Assembly (NCBI GenBank): GCA_900552875.1
Contig: USCS01000090.1
Coordinates: forward strand, 1 to 6,492
Direction: 5' to 3'
Length of the DNA stretch: 6,492 nucleotides
Source: an uncultured Collinsella sp.
Lineage (GTDB): Bacteria > Actinomycetota > Coriobacteriia > Coriobacteriales > Coriobacteriaceae
Under the pieces are notes generated by a model. That model ran no database searches, was not told the origin of the DNA, and saw only the letters and a list, made by a program, of their open reading frames with translations. The translations under genes and the position numbers were made by a program. Numbering within the stretch: position 1 is the stretch's first letter; each line of letters begins with the position of its first letter. Below, piece by piece: positions 1-5,821 of the stretch.

Positions 1-34
1 AGGAAAGGCGGGCCTCATGCGCGAGGACGTTTTC

Positions 35-64
35 AAAACCAAGCCAGGTCCCGGCCGGAGGGAC
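35..64 (-). terminator. possible weak terminator after the metal ATPase gene
   Basis: Just past the ATPase stop codon, the leftward strand can fold a GTCCC/GGGAC stem (60-64 with 48-52) around a 7-base GC-rich loop. A T-rich but interrupted stretch (CTTGGTTTTG) follows. This is the only terminator-like structure between the stop and the window edge. The stem is short and the U-tract broken, so the call is tentative. Confidence 0.3.
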
Positions 65-72
65 TACGGACG

Positions 73-2025
73 CTACAGGTTCTTGACACCCATCGCGCGC
101 ATGGCGTTCAGGATGGCGATGATCGCCACGCCCACGTCGCCGAACACGGCAAGCCACATGTTGGCGATGCCCAGTGCCGCAAGCACCAGAATCAGCAACT
201 TAATGCCCAGCGCAAAGATGATGTTCTGCCAAACAATCGTCATGGTCTTGCGCGCCACGCGGATCGCGCGGGAGATGTTGGACGGCTTGTCATCCATCAG
301 CACGACGTCCGCCGCCTCAATTGCGGCGTCCGAGCCCATGGCGCCCATGGCGATGCCCACATCGGCACGGGTAAGCACGGGTGCGTCGTTGATACCGTCG
401 CCGACAAAAGCGAGCTTGCCCTTGCCGTTCTCGCTCGCAAGCAACGCCTCAACACGCTCGACCTTATCGCCCGGCAGCAGCTGCGCGTGGAACTCGTCGA
501 GACTGAGTTGCTTGGCCACAGACGCCGCAACCTCCTCGCGGTCGCCCGTGAGCATGACGGTGCGCTTGACGCCGGCGGCGTGCAGGTCGCTGATCGTCTG
601 CTCGGCATCGGCCTTGACGGTGTCTGCAATCACGATGTGACCAGCGTACGTGTCATCGACCAGTACATGGAGGATCGTGCCGACGACCTCGCAATTGGGC
701 GCTTCGACGCCGGTCGCGGCGAGCATCTTTGCGTTGCCAACGACGACGTGCTTGCCGTCGATGGTTGCCGTCACGCCATGGCCCGCGTCGTTGGTGGAGT
801 CGCTTACGCGCTTGGGGTCGACCTCGCCCTGGTAGGCGACACGCACAGACTGCGCGATGGGGTGATCGGAGAACGACTCCGCAAGGGCTGCGACCTCAAG
901 CAGCGATTGCTCGGTATAGCCGGCTTCGGGGTGTACTGCCACGACCGAGAACGTGCCGTTGGTGAGCGTGCCGGTCTTGTCGAAGACGACGGTGTCCACG
1001 TCGGCGAGCGTCTCGAGGTAGTTAGAACCCTTGATGAGAACGCCCAGCTTGGAGGCGCCGCCGATGCCGCCAAAGAAGCTCAGCGGGACGCTGATCACGA
1101 GCGCGCACGGGCAGCTGACGACCAAGAAGGTCAGGCCGCGCAGGATCCAGTCGGACCAGGCGCCGGTGATCAAGCCGCCGCCGAGCGCGAGTACCGCGGC
1201 CGCGCCGGTGACGGCGGGCGTGTAGACGCGGGCGAAGCGCGTGATGAAGTTTTCGGTGCGCGCCTTCTTTTCGCTGGCGTTTTCTACGAGCTCCAAGACG
1301 CGCGCGACGGTGGACTCGCCAAAGGGCTTGGTGGTGCGCACGTGGATGAGGCCCGTCATGTTGATGCAACCGCTGATGATATCGTCGCCGGACTTGGCGG
1401 GGCGGGGGACTGACTCGCCCGTGAGCGCGGCGGTATCGAGCTGTGTCTCGCCTTCGACGATGACGCCGTCGATAGGCACGCGCTCGCCGGGCTTGACGAC
1501 GATGACGGTGCCCACGGCGATGTCATCGGGAAAGACCTGTTCGAGCGTGCCGTCGGGCTGCTCGACGTTGGCATAGTCGGGTGCGATGTCCATCATGGCG
1601 CTGATCGATTTACGGCTCTTGCCCACGGCGTATGCCTGGAACAGCTCGCCGACCTGGTAGAACAGCATGACGGCGGCGCCTTCGGCCATGTGCGGATCGG
1701 TGTCGGGGAAGAGCACCATGGCAAACGCGCCGATGGTCGCGACGGCCATGAGGAAGCTCTCGTCGAACGCCTTGCCGCGGCGGATGTTGTTGTATGCCTT
1801 TTGGAGCACGTCGTAGCCGGCAATCAAAAACGGCACGAGGAACAGTGCGAAGCTGGCGTAGATGTCGCCCGGGGTGCCGAATGTGGCAGTGAGGGTGCCG
1901 AGCTCATCGAGGGCGTACACCACGGCAAAAATGCCCAGCGCTACCAGGGTGCGGTTGCGCTTATGCTCGAGTGATTCTTTTTTCTTGCGCTTCTTCTTTT
2001 TCTTTTTGGGGTCGGCGGTGGCCAT
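73..2025 (-). CDS. zntA: P1B-2 type Zn2+/Cd2+/Pb2+-exporting P-type ATPase without N-terminal HMA domain
   Basis: This inner-membrane pump uses ATP to export soft divalent metals. The 650-residue product has every P-type landmark: actuator loop TGES (202-205), intramembrane CPC (305-307), phosphorylation motif DKTGT (Asp349), the P1B HP dipeptide (388-389) and hinge motif GDGINDAP (541-548, starting at V-G-D). In the last two membrane helices, Asn601-x7-Lys609-x20-Asp630-x-Gly matches the signature of the zinc/cadmium/lead class. About eight hydrophobic segments are visible (near 26-46, 54-76, 88-106, 112-130, 268-288, 294-322, 596-618, 621-643). ZntA-like pumps usually exceed 700 residues because they carry an N-terminal HMA domain. 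Here it is replaced by ten consecutive basic residues (7-16), while a separate HMA protein is encoded upstream. The ATG at 2025 was chosen because GGGAGGA lies 8 bases before it; the frame stays open to 2208 but that extension overlaps the HMA gene and looks like noise. Class assignment is strong; the exact metal is inferred. Confidence 0.93.
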   Translation of the reverse strand: MATADPKKKKKKRKKKESLEHKRNRTLVALGIFAVVYALDELGTLTATFGTPGDIYASFALFLVPFLIAGYDVLQKAYNNIRRGKAFDESFLMAVATIGAFAMVLFPDTDPHMAEGAAVMLFYQVGELFQAYAVGKSRKSISAMMDIAPDYANVEQPDGTLEQVFPDDIAVGTVIVVKPGERVPIDGVIVEGETQLDTAALTGESVPRPAKSGDDIISGCINMTGLIHVRTTKPFGESTVARVLELVENASEKKARTENFITRFARVYTPAVTGAAAVLALGGGLITGAWSDWILRGLTFLVVSCPCALVISVPLSFFGGIGGASKLGVLIKGSNYLETLADVDTVVFDKTGTLTNGTFSVVAVHPEAGYTEQSLLEVAALAESFSDHPIAQSVRVAYQGEVDPKRVSDSTNDAGHGVTATIDGKHVVVGNAKMLAATGVEAPNCEVVGTILHVLVDDTYAGHIVIADTVKADAEQTISDLHAAGVKRTVMLTGDREEVAASVAKQLSLDEFHAQLLPGDKVERVEALLASENGKGKLAFVGDGINDAPVLTRADVGIAMGAMGSDAAIEAADVVLMDDKPSNISRAIRVARKTMTIVWQNIIFALGIKLLILVLAALGIANMWLAVFGDVGVAIIAILNAMRAMGVKNL

Positions 2026-2033
2026 GACTCGTA

Positions 2034-2040
2034 TCCTCCC
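2034..2040 (-). promoter_or_regulatory. Shine-Dalgarno site fixing the ATPase start
   Basis: On the leftward strand GGGAGGA lies 8 bases before the ATG at 2025. It is the strongest ribosome site in this region. It supports a start immediately before the lysine-rich N terminus instead of at the upstream in-frame ATGs. Confidence 0.8.
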
Positions 2041-2048
2041 ATTTGAAT

Positions 2049-2068
2049 GAATGAACACTCGCTCATAT
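2049..2068 (-). promoter_or_regulatory. third, degenerate copy of the ArsR/SmtB-type operator, upstream of the ATPase gene
   Basis: Sixteen of 20 positions match the operator at 2787-2806, with the same orientation and central ATGAACA and CGCTCATAT blocks. Identity runs without a break for 14 bases (2060-2073 against 2798-2811). The left arm has decayed (GAATGA in place of ATATGA), so the palindrome is imperfect. It lies 24 bases before the ATPase start codon. This suggests the sensor also controls the pump gene directly, from an internal promoter or as a roadblock. No convincing -35/-10 pair was found here. Confidence 0.6.
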
Positions 2069-2081
2069 AATTTCGCGAGCA

Positions 2082-2104
2082 AAGGCCGCGGCAAGCGCGG
2101 CCTT
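2082..2104 (-). terminator. intergenic hairpin between the HMA and ATPase genes (possible attenuator or processing site)
   Basis: A perfect 9-base-pair stem (AAGGCCGCG with CGCGGCCTT) closes a 5-base loop in the 100-base gap between the two genes. In the leftward transcript only TTTGC follows, not a proper U-tract. It could be a weak terminator, an RNA-stabilising or processing hairpin that sets different HMA and ATPase levels, or both. The structure is certain; the role is inferred. Confidence 0.45.
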
Positions 2105-2125
2105 GCAGGTTGGCGTAAACCTGGG

Positions 2126-2344
2126 CTAGAGAATGATCTCGCAGTCCGGCTCGGCGTCGGCCGTAAACTCAACAACGCGGTTGAGCACCTCGTCGAACTC
2201 AGCATCATCGGCCTCGAGCGTCAGCTTCTGGGTCATAAAGTTGACGGACACGGATTTGACGCCCTCGAGCTTGGCCAGCTCGTCCTGAAGCTCGCGCGCA
2301 CAGTTGGCGCAATCGATCTCATCGAGCCTGTACTGCTTTTTCAT
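2126..2344 (-). CDS. stand-alone heavy-metal-associated (HMA) domain protein
   Basis: This small cytoplasmic metal-binding protein (72 residues) has the size and pattern of a single ferredoxin-like HMA domain. The metal loop IDCANCA carries Asp11, Cys12 and Cys15. That resembles the DCxxC loop of the ZntA N-terminal domain, where Asp plus two Cys bind zinc, more than the MTCxxC of copper chaperones. A further Cys68 and several acidic residues sit in the C-terminal tail. The body follows the usual pattern, with a helix after the CxxC, then GVKSVSVNF and a KLTLEA strand. An AAAGGAA ribosome site lies 6 bases before the ATG. It sits 62 bases after the metal sensor gene and 100 bases before the ATPase, so it is probably cotranscribed with the sensor. 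It may supply metal to the ATPase that lacks its own HMA domain, or buffer metal; both roles are inferred. Confidence 0.88.
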   Translation of the reverse strand: MKKQYRLDEIDCANCARELQDELAKLEGVKSVSVNFMTQKLTLEADDAEFDEVLNRVVEFTADAEPDCEIIL

Positions 2345-2406
2345 GGTGGGTTCCTTTCCCGTTTTTGCGGCTTGGGTGCAGGCCGCGCTGGTACCGTGGT
2401 TGGTTG

Positions 2407-2772
2407 CTATTCGCAGATATGGCTCATGCCCTGGTTGAGCATGGTGTAGACGTGGTCGTCGGCGAGCGAGTAGAGGATATTGCGCCCGTCGCGCCGGAAT
2501 TTAACCAGGTGCGACTGCTTGAGTGTGCGCAGCTGGTGCGACACCGCGGACTGCGAGGTTTCGGTCGCTTCGGCGATGTCTGCCACGCAGAGCTCGCGGC
2601 CCATGAGGGCGTAAAGGATCTTGATGCGCGTGGTGTCGCTGAAGACCTTGAACAGGTCGGCGAGGTCGTAGAGAAGCTCCTCGTCGGGAAGGTCCTCGGG
2701 CGAGCAGGTGGTGGGGATCGCGGGTTCGGTGGCCTCGATGTCGGGTTTCGTTTCATCAACGCGGATGCTCAT
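2407..2772 (-). CDS. ArsR/SmtB-family zinc/cadmium-sensing transcriptional repressor
   Basis: This homodimeric winged-helix repressor (121 residues) should leave its operator on binding metal. The recognition region ATETSQSAVSHQLRTLK is typical of ArsR/SmtB proteins, with a following wing at RRDGRNILY. Two metal sites are visible. The C-terminal helix has Asp105, His107, His118 and Glu121, with exactly the spacing of the alpha-5 zinc site of SmtB (D-x-H...H-x2-E). ELCVADIAE supplies Cys62 and Asp65, and the N-terminal arm supplies Cys23, matching part of the SmtB/CadC alpha-3N site. This supports sensing of Zn, and possibly Cd, Pb or Co, over arsenic; the CVC motif of CadC is absent. The ATG at 2772 follows GAAAGGAT. 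A consensus promoter and two operators lie directly upstream, and the ribosome site abuts the first operator, so autorepression is expected. The HMA and ATPase genes follow on the same strand. Confidence 0.93.
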   Translation of the reverse strand: MSIRVDETKPDIEATEPAIPTTCSPEDLPDEELLYDLADLFKVFSDTTRIKILYALMGRELCVADIAEATETSQSAVSHQLRTLKQSHLVKFRRDGRNILYSLADDHVYTMLNQGMSHICE

Positions 2773-2786
2773 TGCAATATCCTTTC

Positions 2787-2806
2787 ATATGAACATGCGC
2801 TCATAT
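2787..2806 (-). promoter_or_regulatory. ArsR/SmtB-type operator O1
   Basis: Perfect 6-base arms ATATGA and TCATAT flank an 8-base centre that includes ATGAACA-type sequence typical of SmtB/CzrA operators. The site lies between the predicted transcription start and the sensor's ribosome site, so bound repressor would block initiation or elongation. Confidence 0.8.
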
Positions 2807-2818
2807 AATTTACTTTCG

Positions 2819-2846
2819 ATTATATGAGTGCATGTTCATATGTCAA
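2819..2846 (-). promoter_or_regulatory. sigma-70-like promoter of the metal-sensor operon
   Basis: On the leftward strand a perfect TTGACA (2841-2846) is separated by 16 bases from a perfect TATAAT (2819-2824). The spacer is almost entirely operator O2. Transcription should start near 2812, giving a leader of about 40 bases. A strong promoter held down by operator occlusion fits a metal-inducible detoxification operon. Confidence 0.88.
2822..2841 (-). promoter_or_regulatory. ArsR/SmtB-type operator O2, within the promoter
   Basis: ATATGA and TCATAT arms are separated by 8 bases. The site is the reverse complement of O1 with one mismatch in 20 bases. O1 and O2 together form a larger inverted repeat (2786-2809 against 2819-2842, 23 of 24 matching) with a 9-base centre. 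O2 fills the space between the -35 and -10 boxes, so repressor binding would exclude RNA polymerase directly. Confidence 0.82.
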
Positions 2847-2928
2847 TGACGTTCAGGTAATTCGTTGTACAAAATGATGGGGAATAGTGGACGAGATCCC
2901 GGACTGAGCGTTTTTTGATAGTCGATGC

Positions 2929-2973
2929 CAAGGTGGGTACCCTCGTGCCGTGCAAAAAATGGAGTATTCTGCA
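2929..2973 (+). repeat. left arm of a 45-base imperfect inverted repeat
   Basis: This arm matches the reverse complement of 3138-3182 at 37 of 45 positions. The outer 15 bases are perfect (CAAGGTGGGTACCCT, containing the palindrome GGGTACCC). Two further matching blocks are CGTGCAAAA and GAGTATTC. The two arms enclose 164 bases. The pair could be two opposed copies of a dispersed repeat or the ends of a small non-coding element. No target-site duplication is obvious. Confidence 0.8.
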
Positions 2974-3137
2974 ACTATAGGGGTCCGCTAATTTATTGCA
3001 GGTCATATAATGCAGTTCAAGAGTTATCTTAGGGTGTTAATCCGATGAGTTCTTCCTCAAATGTTGCCTAACGCTCTCACGCAAGAGTGATTTCGCTTCA
3101 CATTTGGATCCACTCGAGGGTGATAGACACCCGACCC

Positions 3138-3182
3138 TGCTGAATACTCGCAATTTTGCACGTCGCTAGGGTACCCACCTTG
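3138..3182 (-). repeat. right arm of the 45-base imperfect inverted repeat
   Basis: This is the reverse-complement partner of 2929-2973. It ends 10 bases from the stop codon of the nuclease-like gene. In the leftward transcript the two arms could pair into a long stem over the 164-base interior, which may define or protect the 3' end in place of a missing simple terminator. That role is inferred. Confidence 0.8.
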
Positions 3183-3191
3183 TTAGCCGGC

Positions 3192-4382
3192 CTAGTCTCC
3201 GGCCCCGAAGACCCTGCCCTCGGGCGCGAGGCTGCTTGTTTGGGCAAATGATGGGCTGTCGGATTCGACAGTCTGCATGTCATCGATTGCCGGAACTTCA
3301 TTAATTGTCGGGTCATCCAGCGTGATGCCTTCGAGCGTTGCTTTTTCGAGGTCGATTCGTTGACGCTCTTCGGAATCCTGGCGAAGCTGCTTCTGAATTC
3401 GCTTTTTCTCTTCTATAAACCTTCTGAGCACAAACTGTCTCAGGTCCTCTTGCATGATTTGAAAGTCTTTTGGCAGACGCGAGGGGCGTACGCCCTCTTT
3501 CCGCTGGATTGCTTCCATGACCCTAACAAAAGAGCTGGCATGCATAAAGGAATAACGGCTGACGGTGATGATTCCGTACCCCATGGACGCAAGTGCATTC
3601 TTGCGCTCCTCATCGATGGCGCGGTCTTCTTCCGCGTCATGATAAAAACCGTTGTATTCAATGTCTGTGCGAGATTTCTTTAGATACGCATCCATAAAGA
3701 ACTTTTTGCGTCTCGTGAGATTCTTTGCGGCAGTGGTGACCTGCACCTCGTAATCGGTCTCAATTCCCTTAATACCAAGCCCTCCTTCGCTTTTGGGCAG
3801 CGTTAACATCATGACAAAGGCTGTTTCCATAGGAGACCGGCATCCGTCGCGCACACATTGGATCGCCTTTCGGGCAAGGGCCAGACCGTCGCATCTGGTA
3901 ATGGAATTAAAGAACTGCTTTAACCTCTCGGTCGAGGTGAGCGCGAAACGCTCGGTATAGGAGGTGGAAGAGTCGGTTCCAAGGGAATAAGCGCCGCACA
4001 GTTCAAAGTAGTACTCCACTAGTTCGCGAAAAGAAAGATAGGTGGCGGCCTGAAGTGCGCAAAGCTCAACGCCAACAATGAAGATGCCATCTTTGAGCTC
4101 TATAAAGCGTGAGTTCGAGAATCGTTTTGAAGAAACGTGGCATTGACAGTTCATTGCATAGCGCGCATTCCTGCGATCAAACACCATCACCTCGAGGGAA
4201 TCATTTGTGTCGAGGGAAACATCATGTTTGGTGAGCCATTCTGCGGCTGCGTCAAGGAACGTTCCGGTGGGACATGATCCGTAAATCGCGGCAGGGCTAC
4301 AGGACTCGATGCCTTTCGCAGACACCGAATGCGCGGCCTGGTAGACCGCTTTTGCAGTGGTATGTGACAATACGATACTCAT
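3192..4382 (-). CDS. AbiEi-like/DUF559-type protein with Vsr-fold endonuclease domain
   Basis: The 396-residue soluble product has no signal peptide or membrane segment. Residues 60-135 resemble the middle domain of actinobacterial AbiEi-like/DUF559 proteins: a beta-rich stretch with paired Arg (FDRRNAR, 68-74), then DGIFIVGVELCALQAATYLSFRELV with the characteristic helix. Residues 182-280 fit a Vsr/PD-(D/E)xK-like nuclease: RSPMETA helix (Glu186), FFMDAYL (Asp231), IEYNG (Glu242, Asn244), YH (247-248), D..R (257, 260) and the closing GYGIITVSR strand. A charged, probably coiled-coil segment (310-350) and an acidic, low-complexity tail follow. Putative catalytic Asp and Glu are present, so DNA cleavage is plausible but unproven. 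The ATG at 4382 is the only early ATG but lacks a clear ribosome site. It is a single gene with long AT-rich flanks and lower GC than both neighbours, which suggests horizontal acquisition. A defence, antitoxin-related or orphan nuclease role is possible; no partner gene is visible. Confidence 0.72.
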   Translation of the reverse strand: MSIVLSHTTAKAVYQAAHSVSAKGIESCSPAAIYGSCPTGTFLDAAAEWLTKHDVSLDTNDSLEVMVFDRRNARYAMNCQCHVSSKRFSNSRFIELKDGIFIVGVELCALQAATYLSFRELVEYYFELCGAYSLGTDSSTSYTERFALTSTERLKQFFNSITRCDGLALARKAIQCVRDGCRSPMETAFVMMLTLPKSEGGLGIKGIETDYEVQVTTAAKNLTRRKKFFMDAYLKKSRTDIEYNGFYHDAEEDRAIDEERKNALASMGYGIITVSRYSFMHASSFVRVMEAIQRKEGVRPSRLPKDFQIMQEDLRQFVLRRFIEEKKRIQKQLRQDSEERQRIDLEKATLEGITLDDPTINEVPAIDDMQTVESDSPSFAQTSSLAPEGRVFGAGD

Positions 4383-4733
4383 GATATATATCGTGTCAGC
4401 TAATGCCGTGTTGACGGCGCTGAGTGGAAAAGCCGTTTTAGAGGTCTAACCAAATGCTGTCCAAAAGCTTGACGCAATTATGAGTTGGTATGCCCTAAAT
4501 AAAAGTTTTCGCAGCTTAGCTATAGCATATAAATACTCAATTGCCGCACATTTGATATCGACGCATCGCCATCCGACAACGAATTACGTGTCGGGAATTG
4601 GCCGAAATCGTTCGCAATGAGTGTTCAGAATTTGTGATGGCAAATCTATCTGTGGAACGTAGGGCGGCCCCACTGCGGGGTTTCCCGCTGCGAGACCGCT
4701 CGTGATCTACGCCGGGGTTTGTCGCAGGCGTTT
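4383..4733. other. AT-rich intergenic region, no gene seen
   Basis: About 350 bases lie between the start of the nuclease-like gene and the stop of the exonuclease gene. No frame has a ribosome site and plausible protein; frames crossing from the exonuclease gene are shadows. It must hold the nuclease gene's promoter, but no convincing -35/-10 pair was identified on the leftward strand. Small hairpins are visible: ACGGC/GCCGT (4414-4418 with 4432-4436), CCGACA/TGTCGG (4573-4578 with 4589-4594) and the stem listed at 4675-4688. Composition is low in GC up to about 4650, then returns to the GC-rich background. Confidence 0.6.
4675..4688 (-). terminator. GC-rich hairpin 3' of the exonuclease gene
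   Basis: GCGGG and CCCGC (4675-4679, 4684-4688) form a tight stem with a 4-base loop, about 45 bases past the exonuclease stop. Possible outer pairs GCGG/CCGC lie further out. No U-tract follows on the leftward strand, so it may be a transcript-stabilising hairpin or part of a factor-dependent terminator, not a classical intrinsic one. Confidence 0.25.
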
Positions 4734-5702
4734 CTACTTGGCGAATAGGTTCTTGAGGTTGAACTCGGCTTGGACGGTGCGGAGCATGAGGTCGGTGTCG
4801 TCCAGGCCCAGATGCTGCTCGTTGGCGTCGGCGGCGAGGGTTCCACGGCGGCGCGCCCAGTTCTCGAGCGCGGCGGGCGCGGATTCGCGGGGGAGCGAGC
4901 GGACGTCGGCATCCAGGCTGCGGCAGATCTGGCGCGAGTCGATGACGATAATCTTGCCGGCGCGGCGTGCCTCGGCGTAACCGTCCAGGTTGATCTTGAA
5001 CCAACTGTCCTCAAAGGCGGCGTTATGCGCCATGTACGGGTATTTCTTCATAAGCTTGAGCAGCTGCTTCTGCAATTCCTTGTTCTCGCGGAACGGCTTT
5101 TTGCCGTCAATGTCGTCCCAGGTGATGTGGTGGATATTCGACAACGGCACATCCTCGCCGCGGTAGATGTCGGGCAGGCCACAGTAGTGTGCCTCGGCGT
5201 CATGCGGCACGGCGTCGCTGGTGAGATCCATGATCTCCCAGCCCACGTTGATGATATAGCCGCGCTCGGGTGCACGGCCGGTGGTCTCGATGTCGATACC
5301 GAGCACGGTGCCCTGGATGGGCTTGCGGGCGTAGGCCACGCCGAGCGCGTCGCGGTCGCCGCGGATCTCGCGCATGACCGACGCGGCGGTGCGCTTTTGC
5401 ATCTTACCGATGGCGGCGCAGGTGTCGGCATCGGACAGGCCGCGCGAAAGCGTCGCGGGCGTCACGTTGCGCAGGCGTGCCTCGCCAATCTGGTCGCACA
5501 GGTCGCGGTTGCGGTCAGCCAGGTCGCGCACGGTGGCAAAGTCGAAGCTGGGGTCGCCCTCGGCGGTAAAGTACTCGGTTTCGAGCACCTTAAGGGCCTC
5601 CTCGCCCTTCTGGCGCTCGGACTCCATGGCGCCGTGATCGCCATAGATAAACATGGGAATAAACGGCTGGCGCTCGTATTCGAGTGCTTGTGAAACGTTC
5701 AT
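4734..5702 (-). CDS. DEDDh-family 3'-5' exonuclease (DnaQ/RNase T-like) with N-terminal extension
   Basis: This predicted Mg2+-dependent enzyme (322 residues) removes nucleotides from the 3' end of DNA or RNA. The nuclease core occupies about residues 130-322. Exo I is GIDIETTG (Asp137, Glu139), Exo II is the HNAAFED region (226-232), and Exo III is His297-x4-Asp302 followed by Thr, the DEDDh pattern. HHITWDDIDG (191-200) matches the conserved stretch after the first strands in epsilon-like exonucleases. At Exo II the usual HNxxFD reads HNAAFED, with Glu231 at the expected Asp position and Asp232 one later, so the metal ligand may be shifted. The first 130 residues are charged, mostly helical, and not recognised. 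The ATG at 5702 follows AAGGAG by 7 bases. A GCCGC/GCGGC hairpin (5722-5736) sits in the leader just upstream. It is monocistronic as seen. A repair, proofreading-like or RNA-trimming role is possible; the substrate is unknown. Confidence 0.85.
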   Translation of the reverse strand: MNVSQALEYERQPFIPMFIYGDHGAMESERQKGEEALKVLETEYFTAEGDPSFDFATVRDLADRNRDLCDQIGEARLRNVTPATLSRGLSDADTCAAIGKMQKRTAASVMREIRGDRDALGVAYARKPIQGTVLGIDIETTGRAPERGYIINVGWEIMDLTSDAVPHDAEAHYCGLPDIYRGEDVPLSNIHHITWDDIDGKKPFRENKELQKQLLKLMKKYPYMAHNAAFEDSWFKINLDGYAEARRAGKIIVIDSRQICRSLDADVRSLPRESAPAALENWARRRGTLAADANEQHLGLDDTDLMLRTVQAEFNLKNLFAK

Positions 5703-5764
5703 ATAACTGCTCCTTGGACGGGCCGCACCGCGCGGCTCGGGTTCATTGAGATGTGGCGAGATGA

Positions 5765-5821
5765 TAGTTTACCATGGGCAACTATTGGCATCGCGCCTAG
5801 GACAACTACAATACCCTAGTT
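5765..5821. promoter_or_regulatory. array of four TAGTT/AACTA half-sites in the divergent intergenic region
   Basis: Half-sites lie at 5765-5769 (TAGTT), 5780-5784 (AACTA), 5804-5808 (AACTA) and 5817-5821 (TAGTT). They make two inverted repeats: ATAGTT-N10-AACTAT (5764-5785), centred on CCATGG just upstream of the -35, and CAACTA-N8-TAGTTG (5803-5822), covering the -10 and predicted start. This layout suits a dimeric regulator controlling the exporter promoter. The regulator is unknown and not in the window. Confidence 0.45.
5785..5812 (+). promoter_or_regulatory. sigma-70-like promoter of the metal exporter gene
   Basis: TTGGCA (5785-5790) and TACAAT (5807-5812) are separated by 16 bases, each differing from consensus at one position. 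Transcription would start near 5819, giving a leader of about 55 bases, too short for a yybP-ykoY manganese riboswitch. The block CTAGGAC-N3-TACAAT (5797-5812) recurs exactly 30 bases later (5827-5842). The second copy lacks a properly spaced -35. Confidence 0.65.

Larger units (their letters stand above)
2847..3191. other. AT-rich intergenic region with no supported gene
   Basis: About 345 bases lie between the sensor promoter and the 3' end of the nuclease-like gene. No frame here has a credible start, ribosome site and coding pattern; the 72-codon frame at 3098-3316 is out of phase with and overlaps the neighbouring gene. The main structure is the long imperfect inverted repeat listed separately. 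A small GGGTG/CACCC hairpin lies at 3118-3132, and a single operator-like half-site TCATATAAT at 3003-3011. No canonical terminator for the leftward gene was found. Confidence 0.6.

Noticed and set aside
1..34. Start of a further leftward gene at the ATG near 17
   Set aside because: Only a few codons are inside the window and no ribosome site precedes that ATG.
487..1413. Long rightward open frame (308 codons) opposite the ATPase gene
   Set aside because: It is a shadow of GC-rich codons in the real gene. The opposite strand has the full set of P-type ATPase motifs, and this frame has no ribosome site or recognisable domain.
2026..2208. N-terminal extension of the ATPase frame up to an ATG at 2208
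   Set aside because: It overlaps the HMA gene in another frame, contains no domain, and lacks a ribosome site. GGGAGGA before the ATG at 2025 marks the true start.
3003..3011. TCATATAAT, possible fourth ArsR-type operator
   Set aside because: Only one half-site is present; the ATATGA partner arm is missing at the expected spacing.
4573..4594. CCGACA/TGTCGG hairpin as a terminator
   Set aside because: No T-run follows on either strand, and the loop is 10 bases (or the stem needs a bulge). A chance palindrome is as likely.
4770..5693. Long rightward open frame (307 codons) opposite the exonuclease gene
   Set aside because: The leftward frame has DEDDh motifs and a good ribosome site. The rightward product is a low-information antisense frame.
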